DNA of 34,825 nucleotides. Origin: CAVLCC01 sp963624975. Lineage in GTDB: Bacteria; Actinomycetota; Coriobacteriia; Coriobacteriales; CADBOM01. The stretch's first letter is position 1, and every line of letters begins with the position of its first letter. Location: contig CAVFRF010000069.1 of the NCBI GenBank assembly GCA_963624975.1, forward strand, positions 1 through 34,825, given 5' to 3'. The position numbers and the translations under genes were made by a program. Below are positions 1-7,327 of the stretch, one piece after another. The notes under the pieces were generated by a model that saw only the letters and a list, made by a program, of their open reading frames with translations, made no database searches and was not told the DNA's origin.

Positions 1-1
1 C

Positions 2-511
2 AACATCGTGGGCGGCGCAATCCCCAAGGAGTACATCCCCTCGGTCGACAAGGGCATCCAGGAGGCTCTGGAGAGCGGCGTGATCGCAGGCTATCCGACG
101 GTGGACATCAAGGTCACCCTCAAAGACGGTTCCTACCACGAGGTCGACTCCTCGGAGATGGCGTTCAAGGTGGCAGGCTCGATGGCCATCAAGGACGCGC
201 TGCAGAAGTCGGATCCGGTGCTGCTCGAGCCCTACATGGCCGTGGAGGTCGAGACTCCCGAGGAGTACATGGGCGACGTGATGGGCAACCTCTCGTCCAA
301 GCGTGGACACATCCAGGGCATGGAGGACCGCTCCAACGCCAAGGTCGTGCGCGCCGACGTGCCCCTGTCGGAGATGTTCGGCTACGCAACCGACCTCCGC
401 TCGTTCACGCAGGGCCGTGCCTCGTACACGATGCAGTTCAAGTCGTACGAGCCCGTGCCCAAGGGCATTGCCGAAGAGATCGTTAGCAAGAGCGCGAAGG
501 CCAACGCCTAA
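2..511 (+). CDS. fusA: Elongation factor G, C-terminal part (5' end outside window)
   Basis: EF-G is the GTPase that drives translocation of tRNA and mRNA on the ribosome. Only the last 169 residues are present; the reading frame is open from base 2, so the start lies upstream of the window. The visible part covers the end of domain IV (GGAIPKEYIPSVDKGIQEA; GYPTVDIKVTLKDGSYHEVD; SSEMAFKVAGSMA) and domain V (PVLLEPYMAVEVETPEEYMG, then NLSSKRGHIQGMEDR). The G domain cannot be assessed. It ends with TAA at 509-511, 94 bases before rpsJ. In many bacteria tuf lies between fusA and rpsJ; it is not here. Identification is secure because domains IV-V of EF-G are highly conserved. A paralogous EF-G-like protein is unlikely given the ribosomal-protein context. 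Confidence 0.97.
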   Translation, partial: NIVGGAIPKEYIPSVDKGIQEALESGVIAGYPTVDIKVTLKDGSYHEVDSSEMAFKVAGSMAIKDALQKSDPVLLEPYMAVEVETPEEYMGDVMGNLSSKRGHIQGMEDRSNAKVVRADVPLSEMFGYATDLRSFTQGRASYTMQFKSYEPVPKGIAEEIVSKSAKANA

Positions 512-528
512 GCAACACGTTTTCGGGA

Positions 529-563
529 GCTGCGGCTTAGGCTCCAAGAGCCCAAGCCGCGGC
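529..563 (+). promoter_or_regulatory. Strong RNA hairpin between fusA and rpsJ
   Basis: The arms at 529-544 and 548-563 pair over 16 positions with one A.C mismatch and one G.U, closing on a three-base loop (CAA at 545-547). The core arms are GCGGCTT/AAGCCGC and GGCTC/GAGCC. No T-run follows, so it is not a classical intrinsic terminator. It lies 42 bases before the rpsJ start and could be a leader element for the S10 cluster, a processing site, or a stabilising 3' end of the fusA message. The role is inferred; the pairing is read directly. Confidence 0.5.
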
Positions 564-605
564 AACCTCGACTGGATACAAACTGGAAAGTTCGGAGGTA
601 TAGAG

Positions 606-914
606 TTGGCTACCCAAAAGATCAGGATTCGCCTCAAGGGCTACGATCACGAGCTGGTCGACAAGTCGACCAAGCTGATCGTCGAAACCGCCACCAAGAC
701 CGGCGCTAAGGTGTCCGGCCCCATTCCGCTGCCGACGGAGCGCAACATCTACTGCGTTATCCGTTCGCCCCACGTGAACAAGGATTCGCGCGAGGAGTTC
801 GAGATGCGCACGCACAAGCGCCTCATCGATATCCTCGAGCCCACCCCGTCCACCGTTGATTCGATGATGCGTCTCGATCTTCCGGCCGGCGTGGACATCG
901 AGATCAAGCTCTAA
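606..914 (+). CDS. rpsJ: 30S ribosomal protein S10
   Basis: S10 sits in the head of the small subunit and also acts as NusE in transcription antitermination. The 102-residue product has the usual family length and conserved blocks: RIRLKGYDHELVDKST near the N-terminus, the loop ETATKTGAKVSGPIPLPTE, then HVNKDSREEFEMRTHKRLID and a DLPAGVDIEIKL tail. The start is taken as TTG at 606 because it gives the family N-terminus (ATQKIRIRL) and sits seven bases after GGAGG at 594-598; no in-frame ATG fits. It is the first gene of the S10 cluster, followed by a 127-base gap before rplC that can form hairpins. Confidence 0.97.
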   Translation: MATQKIRIRLKGYDHELVDKSTKLIVETATKTGAKVSGPIPLPTERNIYCVIRSPHVNKDSREEFEMRTHKRLIDILEPTPSTVDSMMRLDLPAGVDIEIKL

Positions 915-919
915 TAGGT

Positions 920-1012
920 TATAATGCGCAGGTTGCGCTTGTGTGCAGCCTGCGCAATAACATAGAAGCCGTGGTCCGCTGAGGGCGCTGGCAGGGTGCC
1001 GGCGTAATGGCT
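920..1012 (+). promoter_or_regulatory. Structured rpsJ-rplC intergenic region with TATAAT box
   Basis: This stretch opens with a perfect TATAAT (920-925) that runs directly into a 12-bp hairpin: TGCGCAGGTTGC at 925-936 pairs with 945-956, with one G.U and an eight-base loop. A second hairpin follows (CGCTGGC at 986-992 with GCCGGCG at 998-1004), enclosed by AGCC (967-970) and GGCT (1009-1012). No convincing -35 lies 16-18 bases upstream of the TATAAT; the nearest, TGGACA at 892-897, is 22 bases away. It could be an internal promoter with a leader, or a ribosomal-protein binding site controlling rplC-rplD translation. The function is unproven. Confidence 0.4.
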
Positions 1013-1041
1013 CAAGACCACACGAAAGTTAGGTTGGGTAT

Positions 1042-1665
1042 ATGTCCAAGATGATTCTGGGTCGCAAGCTCGGAATGACGCAGGTCTGGAGCGAGAACGA
1101 CGAGATCGTTCCCGTTACGGTGATCGAGGCCGGTCCTTGCGTCGTTTCGCAGATCAAGACCAAGGAAACGGATGGCTACGAGGCCATCCAGATGGGCTTT
1201 GGCTCCATTAAGGCCAAGCACGTCAACAAGCCGATGGCGGGCCACTTCGCCAAGGCTGGCGTGGAGCCCATGCGCTACCTGCGCGAGCTTCGCGTAGACG
1301 ATGCCTCTGCCCACGAGGTGGGAGAGGTCATTACCGTGGAGGCTTTCGCCGAGACCGAGAAGGTCAACGTTACCGGCACCTCCAAGGGCAAGGGATTCGC
1401 CGGCGTCATCAAGCGTCATGGCTTTGGCGGCGGCCCCGGCGGACACGGTTCGCACTTCCACCGTGCCCCCGGTTCGATCGGCCAGTGCGCCTACCCCTCG
1501 AGGGTCTTCAAGGGCGTTCGCATGGCCGGCCATATGGGCAACGAGCGCGTCACCGTGCGCAACCTCAAGGTCGTGCGCGTGGATGCGGAGCACAACGTGA
1601 TCTTGGTCAAGGGCGCTGTTCCCGGTGCGAACAACGGCATGGTCATGATCCGCGATGCCAACTAG
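1042..1665 (+). CDS. rplC: 50S ribosomal protein L3
   Basis: L3 is an early-assembly large-subunit protein whose long loop reaches toward the peptidyl transferase centre. The product is 207 residues, normal for bacteria. The N-terminus (SKMILGRKLGMTQVW) and the extended loop, about residues 112-166 (GTSKGKGFAGVIKRHGFGGG, then HRAPGSIGQCAYPSRVFKG and MAGHMG), are typical. Q148 in GSIGQ matches the glutamine that PrmB methylates in E. coli L3. ATG at 1042 gives the expected N-terminus, although the ribosome-binding site before it is poor (AGGTTGGG), which fits possible control from the structured region upstream. rplD follows after 31 bases. Confidence 0.97.
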   Translation: MSKMILGRKLGMTQVWSENDEIVPVTVIEAGPCVVSQIKTKETDGYEAIQMGFGSIKAKHVNKPMAGHFAKAGVEPMRYLRELRVDDASAHEVGEVITVEAFAETEKVNVTGTSKGKGFAGVIKRHGFGGGPGGHGSHFHRAPGSIGQCAYPSRVFKGVRMAGHMGNERVTVRNLKVVRVDAEHNVILVKGAVPGANNGMVMIRDAN

Positions 1666-1696
1666 CATCCGGCGAGTCCAAGAGGAGTTTTGCAAA

Positions 1697-2320
1697 ATGG
1701 CAAAGATTGATATTTACAACCAGAAGGGCGAGAAGCTCGACGGTGTGGAGTTCTCCGACGCCGTGTTTGCTATCGAGCCCAACGTGCATGCGATGCACGA
1801 AGTCTGCCGTGCGCAGATGGCTGCAGCCCGCCAGGGCACGCATGAGACCAAGACTCGCGGCAAGGTGAGCGGCGGCGGCAGGAAGCCGTGGCGCCAGAAG
1901 GGCACCGGCCATGCTCGTCAGGGTTCGACCCGCGCACCGCAGTGGATCGGCGGCGGCACGGTCTTCGGACCCCACCCCCGCAAGTACGACTTCAAGGTCA
2001 ACCGCAAGGTGGTCAAGCTGGCTATGCGCAGTGCGCTTTCTGCCAAGCTGGCCGACGACGAGCTCATGATCGTCGACACCCTCGACTTCGAGAATCCGAA
2101 GACCAAGGATGCCGTCGCCATCATGAAGGCTCTCGAGCTCGATGGCCGCATTACCCTCGTGATCGGCGACGAGGACGTCAACGCGTATCTCTCGTTCCGC
2201 AACATCCCGGGCATCCGCATCATCACCGCTCAGCAGGCCAACACCTACGATTTCATCGACAACAGCAAGCTGGTGCTCACGCTGGCTTCTGCCAAGCATG
2301 TTGAGGAGGTGCTGGCATAA
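1697..2320 (+). CDS. rplD: 50S ribosomal protein L4
   Basis: L4 binds 23S rRNA domain I and lines the exit tunnel; in E. coli it also represses its own S10 operon. The 207-residue product shows the conserved tunnel loop at about 45-92 (GTHETKTRGKVSGGGRKPWR, then QKGTGHARQGSTRAPQW and GGGTVFGPHPRKY), with K63 at the position linked to macrolide response in E. coli. The start is ATG at 1697, nine bases after GAGGAG (1682-1687); an in-frame ATG at 1655 overlaps rplC and lacks family sequence. Its TAA overlaps the rplW ATG by one base, suggesting coupling. Confidence 0.97.
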   Translation: MAKIDIYNQKGEKLDGVEFSDAVFAIEPNVHAMHEVCRAQMAAARQGTHETKTRGKVSGGGRKPWRQKGTGHARQGSTRAPQWIGGGTVFGPHPRKYDFKVNRKVVKLAMRSALSAKLADDELMIVDTLDFENPKTKDAVAIMKALELDGRITLVIGDEDVNAYLSFRNIPGIRIITAQQANTYDFIDNSKLVLTLASAKHVEEVLA

Positions 2321-2610
2321 TGGAGAAGGATCCCCGCGAGGTAATCATTCGCCCGATCATCACGGAGCGTTCGTTCGACTCCATCGAGGACGAGAACCGC
2401 TACACCTTCGAGGTTGCGAAGAGCGCCAACAAGATCGAGATTGCAAAGGCAGTCCAGAAGATCTTCGGCGTGACCGTGGTGAAGGTCAACACCGTGAACA
2501 TGAAGTCGAAGCCCAAGCGCGTGAGGTACGACCTTGGTCGCACCCGCACCTGGAAGAAGGCCATCGTCAAGCTTGCCGATGGCGATAGCATCGACCTGTA
2601 TTCCAATTAG
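2320..2610 (+). CDS. rplW: 50S ribosomal protein L23
   Basis: L23 stands at the tunnel exit and is the docking point for trigger factor and SRP. The 96-residue product has the family opening (DPREVIIRPIITERSFDSIE), then YTFEVAKSANKIEIAKAVQK, FGVTVVKVNTVNMKSKPKR and a GRTRTWKKAIVKLADGDSI end. The ATG at 2320 shares its A with the rplD stop (TAATG). It is followed by a 215-base gap, the largest within the ribosomal cluster, containing a very stable hairpin before rplB. Confidence 0.97.
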   Translation: MEKDPREVIIRPIITERSFDSIEDENRYTFEVAKSANKIEIAKAVQKIFGVTVVKVNTVNMKSKPKRVRYDLGRTRTWKKAIVKLADGDSIDLYSN

Positions 2611-2620
2611 CATCCAACGA

Positions 2621-2671
2621 CGTGCACCCCGGTGGTCGCTCACAGGCCCCGGGGTGCACGTTCGCGTGTTT
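2621..2671 (+). terminator. Strong hairpin after rplW, possible terminator or attenuator
   Basis: CGTGCACCCCGG (2621-2632) is exactly complementary to CCGGGGTGCACG (2649-2660), a perfect 12-bp GC-rich stem with a 16-base loop. The next bases (TTCGCGTGTTT) are moderately T-rich but have no uninterrupted T-run. As it lies inside the S10 cluster, partial termination, RNA processing or protein binding are all possible. A weaker hairpin follows (GTGCG 2692-2696 with CGCAC 2724-2728, inner GTCC/GGAC), and TATAGT at 2699-2704 resembles a -10 box without a good -35. The remainder up to rplB holds only the ribosome-binding site. Confidence 0.5.
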
Positions 2672-2825
2672 GTTGGGTAGTAGTAGGCGAAGTGCGGGTA
2701 TAGTTACGTCCGTTGTATGGACACGCACGGAGCCGTGGTAGCTCGGAGTCGCATTGTCGAGGTCAACAGATTCGGCCTCTAACTCCCTAGGATGATGCGG
2801 CAATCGGGCAGTTAAGGAGTTTTAG

Positions 2826-3656
2826 ATGGGAGTCAAGCAGTACAAGCCAACGTCGCCTGGACGCCGTTTTCAGACGGTGTCCGATTTTGCGGAGATCACC
2901 CGCTCGACGCCTGAGAAGTCGCTCGTAGAGGCGCTTCCCCAGAAGGCGGGCCGCAACTCGTATGGTCGCATCACCACGAGGCACAAGGGCGGCCGCGTGA
3001 AGAGGCAGTACAGGATCATCGATTTCAAGCGCAACAAGGATGGCGTGCCCGCGAAGGTCGCCACCATCGAGTACGACCCCAACAGGTCGTCGCGCATCGC
3101 GCTTCTGCACTACGTCGATGGCACCAAGGCCTACATCCTTCATCCGAAGGGACTCAAGGTCGGCGATACCGTGATCAGCGGTCCCGGAGCCGACATCAAG
3201 CCGGGCAATGCCCTGGCACTCGCCGACATCCCGGTCGGTACCCTCGTCCATGCTGTCGAGATGCAGCCCGGCAAGGGCGCTGCCATGGCGCGTTCGGCTG
3301 GCACCTCGATCCAGCTCATGGCCAAGGAGGGCAAGTACGCCATCCTGCGTCTCCCGTCTTCGGAGATGAGGAAGGTCCTGCTCACCTGCAAGGCCACGGT
3401 GGGCGAGGTCGGCAACGCCGAGCACAGCAACATCAAGTGGGGCAAGGCAGGCCGCATGCGCTGGAAGGGCGTTCGTCCCCACGTTCGCGGTACCGTCATG
3501 AACCCCGTCGATCACCCGCACGGCGGCGGCGAGGGCAAGAACAAGTCCGCAGGACGTCACCCCGTGTCTCCTTGGGGCCAGCCCGCAAAGGGACATCGCA
3601 CCCGCTGCAAGAAGAAGGCGTCCAGCAAGCTTATCGTGCGTCGTCGCACCAAGTAG
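2826..3656 (+). CDS. rplB: 50S ribosomal protein L2
   Basis: L2 is needed for subunit association and peptidyl transferase activity. The 276-residue product is full length, with N-terminal KPTSPGRRFQTVSDFAEITR, the RNA-binding core (RITTRHKGGRVKRQYRIIDF) and the hallmark PVDHPHGGGEGK around residues 227-238, containing the histidine implicated in catalysis in E. coli. The basic tail KGHRTRCKKKASSKLIVRRR is typical. ATG at 2826 is preceded by AAGGAG (2814-2819). Its leader region (2611-2825) is unusually long for the cluster, so rplB may have its own control point. Confidence 0.97.
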   Translation: MGVKQYKPTSPGRRFQTVSDFAEITRSTPEKSLVEALPQKAGRNSYGRITTRHKGGRVKRQYRIIDFKRNKDGVPAKVATIEYDPNRSSRIALLHYVDGTKAYILHPKGLKVGDTVISGPGADIKPGNALALADIPVGTLVHAVEMQPGKGAAMARSAGTSIQLMAKEGKYAILRLPSSEMRKVLLTCKATVGEVGNAEHSNIKWGKAGRMRWKGVRPHVRGTVMNPVDHPHGGGEGKNKSAGRHPVSPWGQPAKGHRTRCKKKASSKLIVRRRTK

Positions 3657-3676
3657 CAATCGATTGGAGTTCAACA

Positions 3677-3943
3677 GTGAGCAGAAGTTTGAAGAAGGGA
3701 CCCTTCGTAGACCCCAAGCTGCTTAGCCGTATCACGGCGATGAACGCAGATGGCGTCAAGGATGTGGTCAAGACCTGGTCGCGTTCCTCGACCATCTTCC
3801 CCGAGATGGTGGGCCACACTATCGCGGTGCACGACGGACGCAAGCACGTTCCGGTGTATGTGACCGAGTCGATGGTGGGTCACAAGCTTGGGGAGTTCGC
3901 CCCCTCCAGGGTTTACAAGCCGTTTGCAGGAGGTAAGAAATAA
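3677..3943 (+). CDS. rpsS: 30S ribosomal protein S19
   Basis: S19 lies in the 30S head and forms a complex with S13 near the A-site tRNA. The 88-residue product matches the family throughout: SRSLKKGPFVDPKLLSRI, then KTWSRSSTIFPEMVGHTIAV, GRKHVPVYVTESMVGHKLGE and FAPSRVYKPFAGGKK. The start is GTG at 3677, seven bases after TTGGAG, because it yields the conserved RSLKKGPF N-terminus; upstream in-frame codons overlap rplB and encode unrelated residues. rplV starts two bases after the stop. Confidence 0.96.
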   Translation: MSRSLKKGPFVDPKLLSRITAMNADGVKDVVKTWSRSSTIFPEMVGHTIAVHDGRKHVPVYVTESMVGHKLGEFAPSRVYKPFAGGKK

Positions 3944-3945
3944 CG

Positions 3946-4284
3946 ATGGAAGCCAGAGCAATCGCAAAGTACGTGAGGGTCTCCCCGCGTAAGGCGCGCA
4001 TGGTTGTCGATATGATCCGCGGCAAGTCCGTGGACCAGGCACGCGATATCCTCGCATTCTGCGACCGCGACGTCGCAGAGGACGTGCTCAAGTGCCTCAA
4101 CAGCGCAGTCGCCAACGCCGACCAGGCGGGCATGCCCGTCAACGACCTCTACGTGAGCACCACCTACGTAGACGAGGGCCCGACCATGAAGCGCATTCGT
4201 CCCCGCGCAAAGGGCAGCGCTTCTAGGATTCGCAAGAGGTCGAGCCACATCACCGTCAAGGTAGCTCCGAGAGGGGAGGAGTAA
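3946..4284 (+). CDS. rplV: 50S ribosomal protein L22
   Basis: L22 contacts all 23S domains and its beta-hairpin lines the exit tunnel beside L4. The 112-residue product has ARAIAKYVRVSPRKARMVVD, then IRGKSVDQARDILAF, the AVANADQAGMPVNDLYV segment and the hairpin end PTMKRIRPRAKGSASRIRKR followed by SSHITV, all standard. The ATG at 3946 has AGGAGG at 3928-3933, within the 3' end of rpsS. rpsC follows after two bases. Confidence 0.96.
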   Translation: MEARAIAKYVRVSPRKARMVVDMIRGKSVDQARDILAFCDRDVAEDVLKCLNSAVANADQAGMPVNDLYVSTTYVDEGPTMKRIRPRAKGSASRIRKRSSHITVKVAPRGEE

Positions 4285-4286
4285 GA

Positions 4287-4988
4287 ATGGGACAGAAGGT
4301 CAACCCCACCGGCTTCCGCCTCGGAATTACCGAGAACTGGAAGGACCGCTGGTATGCCGACAAGGACTATGCCAAGACCCTTGGCGGCGACCTCGAGATC
4401 AAGAAGTTTCTGGCCAAGCGCCTCGAGCGTGCCGCAGTTTCGTGCGTCGAGATCGAGCGTGCCGGCGAGAAAATCAAGGTGATCATCACCACCGCCCGTC
4501 CGGGCATCGTGATCGGCAAGAAGGGCGCCGAGATCGATCAGCTCCGCAAGGAGCTTATCGAGCTTACCGGCACCCACGTGGACATCGAGGTCATCGAGGT
4601 CAAGCGTCCCGAGCTGGATGCGAACCTCATCGCCCAGTCCATCGCCGAGCAGCTCGAGGGCCGCGTGGCATTCCGCCGCGCGATGCGCAAGGCTGTTCAG
4701 TCGGCCCGCAAGTCTGGTGCCCCCGGCATCAGGATCCAGTGCTCCGGACGCCTGGGCGGCGCCGAGATGTGCCGCAGGGAGTGGTACCGCGAGGGTCGCG
4801 TGCCGCTGCACACCCTGCGCGCCAAGATCGACTATGGCACGGCTCTTGCAGCCACCACCATGGGTTCGATCGGAATCAAAGTTTGGGTCTATCAGGGCGA
4901 GAAGCTCCCCGGAATGGATGTTCCCAAGCCGGCACTCGAGGGCACGCCCCGTCCGCAGCGTCATCGCCGCGGCGAAGGGAGGAAGTAA
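4287..4988 (+). CDS. rpsC: 30S ribosomal protein S3
   Basis: S3 forms part of the mRNA entry channel with S4 and S5. The 233-residue product starts with GQKVNPTGFRLGITENWKDR and contains the type II KH domain, whose GKKG loop is at residues 77-80 (RPGIVIGKKGAEIDQLRKEL). The C-terminal domain is also present (SGRLGGAEMCRREWYREGRV, then TLRAKIDYGTALAATTMGSI and GIKVWVYQGE). Length and motifs are normal. ATG at 4287 follows GGGGAGGAG across the rplV stop. rplP starts three bases after its stop. Confidence 0.97.
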   Translation: MGQKVNPTGFRLGITENWKDRWYADKDYAKTLGGDLEIKKFLAKRLERAAVSCVEIERAGEKIKVIITTARPGIVIGKKGAEIDQLRKELIELTGTHVDIEVIEVKRPELDANLIAQSIAEQLEGRVAFRRAMRKAVQSARKSGAPGIRIQCSGRLGGAEMCRREWYREGRVPLHTLRAKIDYGTALAATTMGSIGIKVWVYQGEKLPGMDVPKPALEGTPRPQRHRRGEGRK

Positions 4989-4991
4989 ACG

Positions 4992-5413
<422 letters not shown>

Positions 5414-5414
<1 letters not shown>

Positions 5415-5629
5415 TGAAGGCATCAGAGATCAGAGACCTCAGCAACGAGGATCTTGAGAAGTCCCTGAAGGACTCCCGCGCAGAGCTTTTCAACCTGCGC
5501 TTTCAGATGGCCACCAGCCAGCTGGACAACACCGCTCGAATCAAGGTCGTGAAGAAGAACATCGCTCGCGTTCTGACCGAGATCCGCGCACGCCAGATCA
5601 AGGCAGCGGCAGAGACCGTGTCTCGTTAA
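5414..5629 (+). CDS. rpmC: 50S ribosomal protein L29
   Basis: L29 is a small two-helix protein at the tunnel exit next to L23. The 71-residue product matches the family: MKASEIRDLSNEDLEKSLKD, then SRAELFNLRFQMATSQLDN and a basic segment TARIKVVKKNIARVLTEIRA. ATG at 5414 overlaps the rplP stop (TTAATGA), with GGGGAGG just upstream. It is slightly longer than the minimal L29 owing to a short tail (KAAAETVSR). rpsQ starts 12 bases downstream. Confidence 0.95.
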
Positions 5630-5641
5630 AGGAGCTTGTAG

Positions 5642-5902
5642 ATGACTGAGATGAGAAACAACAGGAAGGTACGACAGGGTGTCGTAGTCTCCGCTGCCAA
5701 CGACAAGACCATCGTCGTGAAGATCGTGGAGCGCAAGAAGCACCCGAAGTACGACAAGATGGTGAACAGCAGCAAGAAGCTGCATGCACACGACGAGGCC
5801 AACGATGCCAACGTGGGCGACACCGTGAAGGTCATGGAGACGCGTCCGCTCTCCAAGCTCAAGAGGTGGCGCCTGCTCGAGATCGTCGAGAGGGCCAAGT
5901 AA
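5642..5902 (+). CDS. rpsQ: 30S ribosomal protein S17
   Basis: S17 is a primary-binding protein of the small-subunit body with an OB fold. The 86-residue product has RKVRQGVVVSAANDKTIVVK, then KKHPKYDKMVNSSKKLHAHD, the DANVGDTVKVMETRPLSKLK strand and RWRLLEIVERAK, all typical. ATG at 5642 is seven bases after AAAGGAG. It closes the S10-type gene order; an 87-base gap precedes rplN, the usual boundary with the spc-type genes. Confidence 0.96.
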   Translation: MTEMRNNRKVRQGVVVSAANDKTIVVKIVERKKHPKYDKMVNSSKKLHAHDEANDANVGDTVKVMETRPLSKLKRWRLLEIVERAK

Positions 5903-5915
5903 GGCATTGGAACTT

Positions 5916-5975
5916 TTGCCGGTGCATTCGTCGAAGCCGCATGAGGTGGAAACGGGTGCACAGGCACAAAGGCAA
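5916..5975 (+). promoter_or_regulatory. Possible folded leader before rplN
   Basis: TTGCC (5916-5920) can pair with GGCAA (5971-5975) and, after a small internal loop, GTGC (5922-5925) with GCAC (5964-5967), enclosing about 38 bases. This is a modest two-step stem in the gap where the spc-type genes begin. It could be a regulatory leader or chance pairing; the rplN ribosome-binding site (TTGGAGG) lies directly after it. No convincing promoter was seen in this gap. Confidence 0.2.
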
Positions 5976-5989
5976 TTTGGAGGCAACTG

Positions 5990-6358
5990 ATGATACAGCA
6001 ACAGACAATCCTGACTGTGGCGGATAACTCCGGAGCGCGCAGGGTCCAGTGCATCAAGGTTCTTGGCGGCTCGAAGAGGCGCTATGCCGGACTCGGCGAC
6101 GTGATCATCTGCTCCGTGAAGGAGGCCACCCCCAACGGCAACGTTAAGAAGGGCGACGTCGTCCGCTGCGTTGTGGTGAGGGTCAAGAAGGAGGTCCGCC
6201 GCAAGGACGGAAGCTACATTAGGTTCGACCAGAACGCGGCAGTGGTCATCGACCAGACCGGCGCTCCGCGCGGTACGAGGATCTTCGGGCCCGTGGCCCG
6301 CGAGCTTCGCGACAAGAAGTTCATGAAGATCGTGTCCCTCGCACCGGAAACGCTTTAG
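5990..6358 (+). CDS. rplN: 50S ribosomal protein L14
   Basis: L14 forms an intersubunit bridge with 16S rRNA helix 14. The 122-residue product has the invariant opening MIQQQTILTVADNSGARRVQ, then KVLGGSKRRYAGLGDVIICS, the VKKGDVVRCVVVRVKKEVRR region and GAPRGTRIFGPVARELRDKK. ATG at 5990 is eight bases after TTGGAGG. First gene of the spc-type segment; rplX follows 12 bases downstream. Confidence 0.97.
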   Translation: MIQQQTILTVADNSGARRVQCIKVLGGSKRRYAGLGDVIICSVKEATPNGNVKKGDVVRCVVVRVKKEVRRKDGSYIRFDQNAAVVIDQTGAPRGTRIFGPVARELRDKKFMKIVSLAPETL

Positions 6359-6370
6359 AGGGGGATACAG

Positions 6371-6682
6371 ATGGCAATGAAGATTCGCAGGGGCGACAAG
6401 GTGAAGGTGATCACCGGCAAGGACAAGGGTACCGAGTCGGAGGTCATGGCGGTCGACCCCAAGCGCAACAAGGTCGTGGTGGAGAAGGTGGCTATCGCCA
6501 AGAAGCACCAGCGCCCCACCCAGGCCAACCAGCAGGGCGGCATCATCGAGATCGAGAAGCCCATCGACGCTTCTAACGTGATGCTGATCTGCCCCAAGTG
6601 CAAGAAGCCCACGCGCGTAGGCACCAAGCGCGACGGCAAGAAGAAGCTGCGCATCTGCAAGAAGTGCGGCGAGGAGTTCTAA
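6371..6682 (+). CDS. rplX: 50S ribosomal protein L24 with zinc-ribbon-like tail
   Basis: L24 is one of the two assembly initiators of the large subunit. The 103-residue product has the KOW motif near the N-terminus (RRGDKVKVITGKDKGTESEV) and a C-terminal four-cysteine cluster at C74, C77, C96 and C99 (ICPKCKKPTR and ICKKCGEEF), a common bacterial L24 feature likely to bind zinc. ATG at 6371 follows GAGGGGG. An 82-base gap before rplE contains no recognisable gene. Confidence 0.96.
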   Translation: MAMKIRRGDKVKVITGKDKGTESEVMAVDPKRNKVVVEKVAIAKKHQRPTQANQQGGIIEIEKPIDASNVMLICPKCKKPTRVGTKRDGKKKLRICKKCGEEF

Positions 6683-6764
6683 ACAGCTCCTCCTCAACAA
6701 AGCCGAGTAGGCGATAGGGTCGGAAATCCTACGCCTTTAAAACCTCGTTTTGAAAGGAAACAAA

Positions 6765-7313
6765 GTGACACCTCGTCTTAAAGAAGACTACAAGGACAGG
6801 GTGGCCCCGCTTCTGGAGAAGGAGCTGGGAATCGCCAACGTCAACCATGTGCCCAAGCTCGTGAAGATCGTCGTGAACATGGGCGTCGGAGAGGCCGTGA
6901 GCGACTCCAAGCTGCTCGACGCAGCTGTTGAGGACCTCCGCACCATCACCGGCCAGCAGCCCATGATCTGCAGGGCCAAGAAGTCCATCGCGAGCTTCAA
7001 GGTGCGCGCTGGCATGCCCATCGGATGCAAGGTCACCCTCCGCGGCGACCGCATGTGGGAGTTCTTCGACAGGCTCATCGCCACCGCGATTCCCCGCATC
7101 AGGGACTTCCGCGGCCTGCCTGCCAACAGCTTCGACGGCAGGGGCAACTACACGTTCGGCGTGACCGAGCAGCTCATCTTCCCCGAGATTGAGTACGACA
7201 AGATCGACAGGACTCGCGGCATGGACATCACGTTCGTCACGAGCAGCGACACCACCGACGAGGGTGCAAAGGCTCTGCTCGATGCCTTTGGATTCCCCTT
7301 CAAGCAGGATTAA
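6765..7313 (+). CDS. rplE: 50S ribosomal protein L5
   Basis: L5 binds 5S rRNA and contacts S13 and P-site tRNA. The 182-residue product reads TPRLKEDYKDRVAPLLEKEL, then VPKLVKIVVNMGVGEAVSD, AKKSIASFKVRAGMPIGCKV and the C-terminal RGMDITFVTSSDTTDEGAKA. The start is chosen as GTG at 6765, six bases after AAAGGA, because it gives the family's TPRLKE N-terminus. A TTG at 6750 is in frame but would place that ribosome-binding site inside the gene. Confidence 0.95.
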   Translation: MTPRLKEDYKDRVAPLLEKELGIANVNHVPKLVKIVVNMGVGEAVSDSKLLDAAVEDLRTITGQQPMICRAKKSIASFKVRAGMPIGCKVTLRGDRMWEFFDRLIATAIPRIRDFRGLPANSFDGRGNYTFGVTEQLIFPEIEYDKIDRTRGMDITFVTSSDTTDEGAKALLDAFGFPFKQD

Positions 7314-7327
7314 GGAGGATATAACCA

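Noticed and set aside
5423..6700. Long minus-strand open frame opposite rpmC, rpsQ, rplN and rplX
   Set aside because: It crosses four conserved ribosomal protein genes and their gaps; it is a GC-bias artefact.
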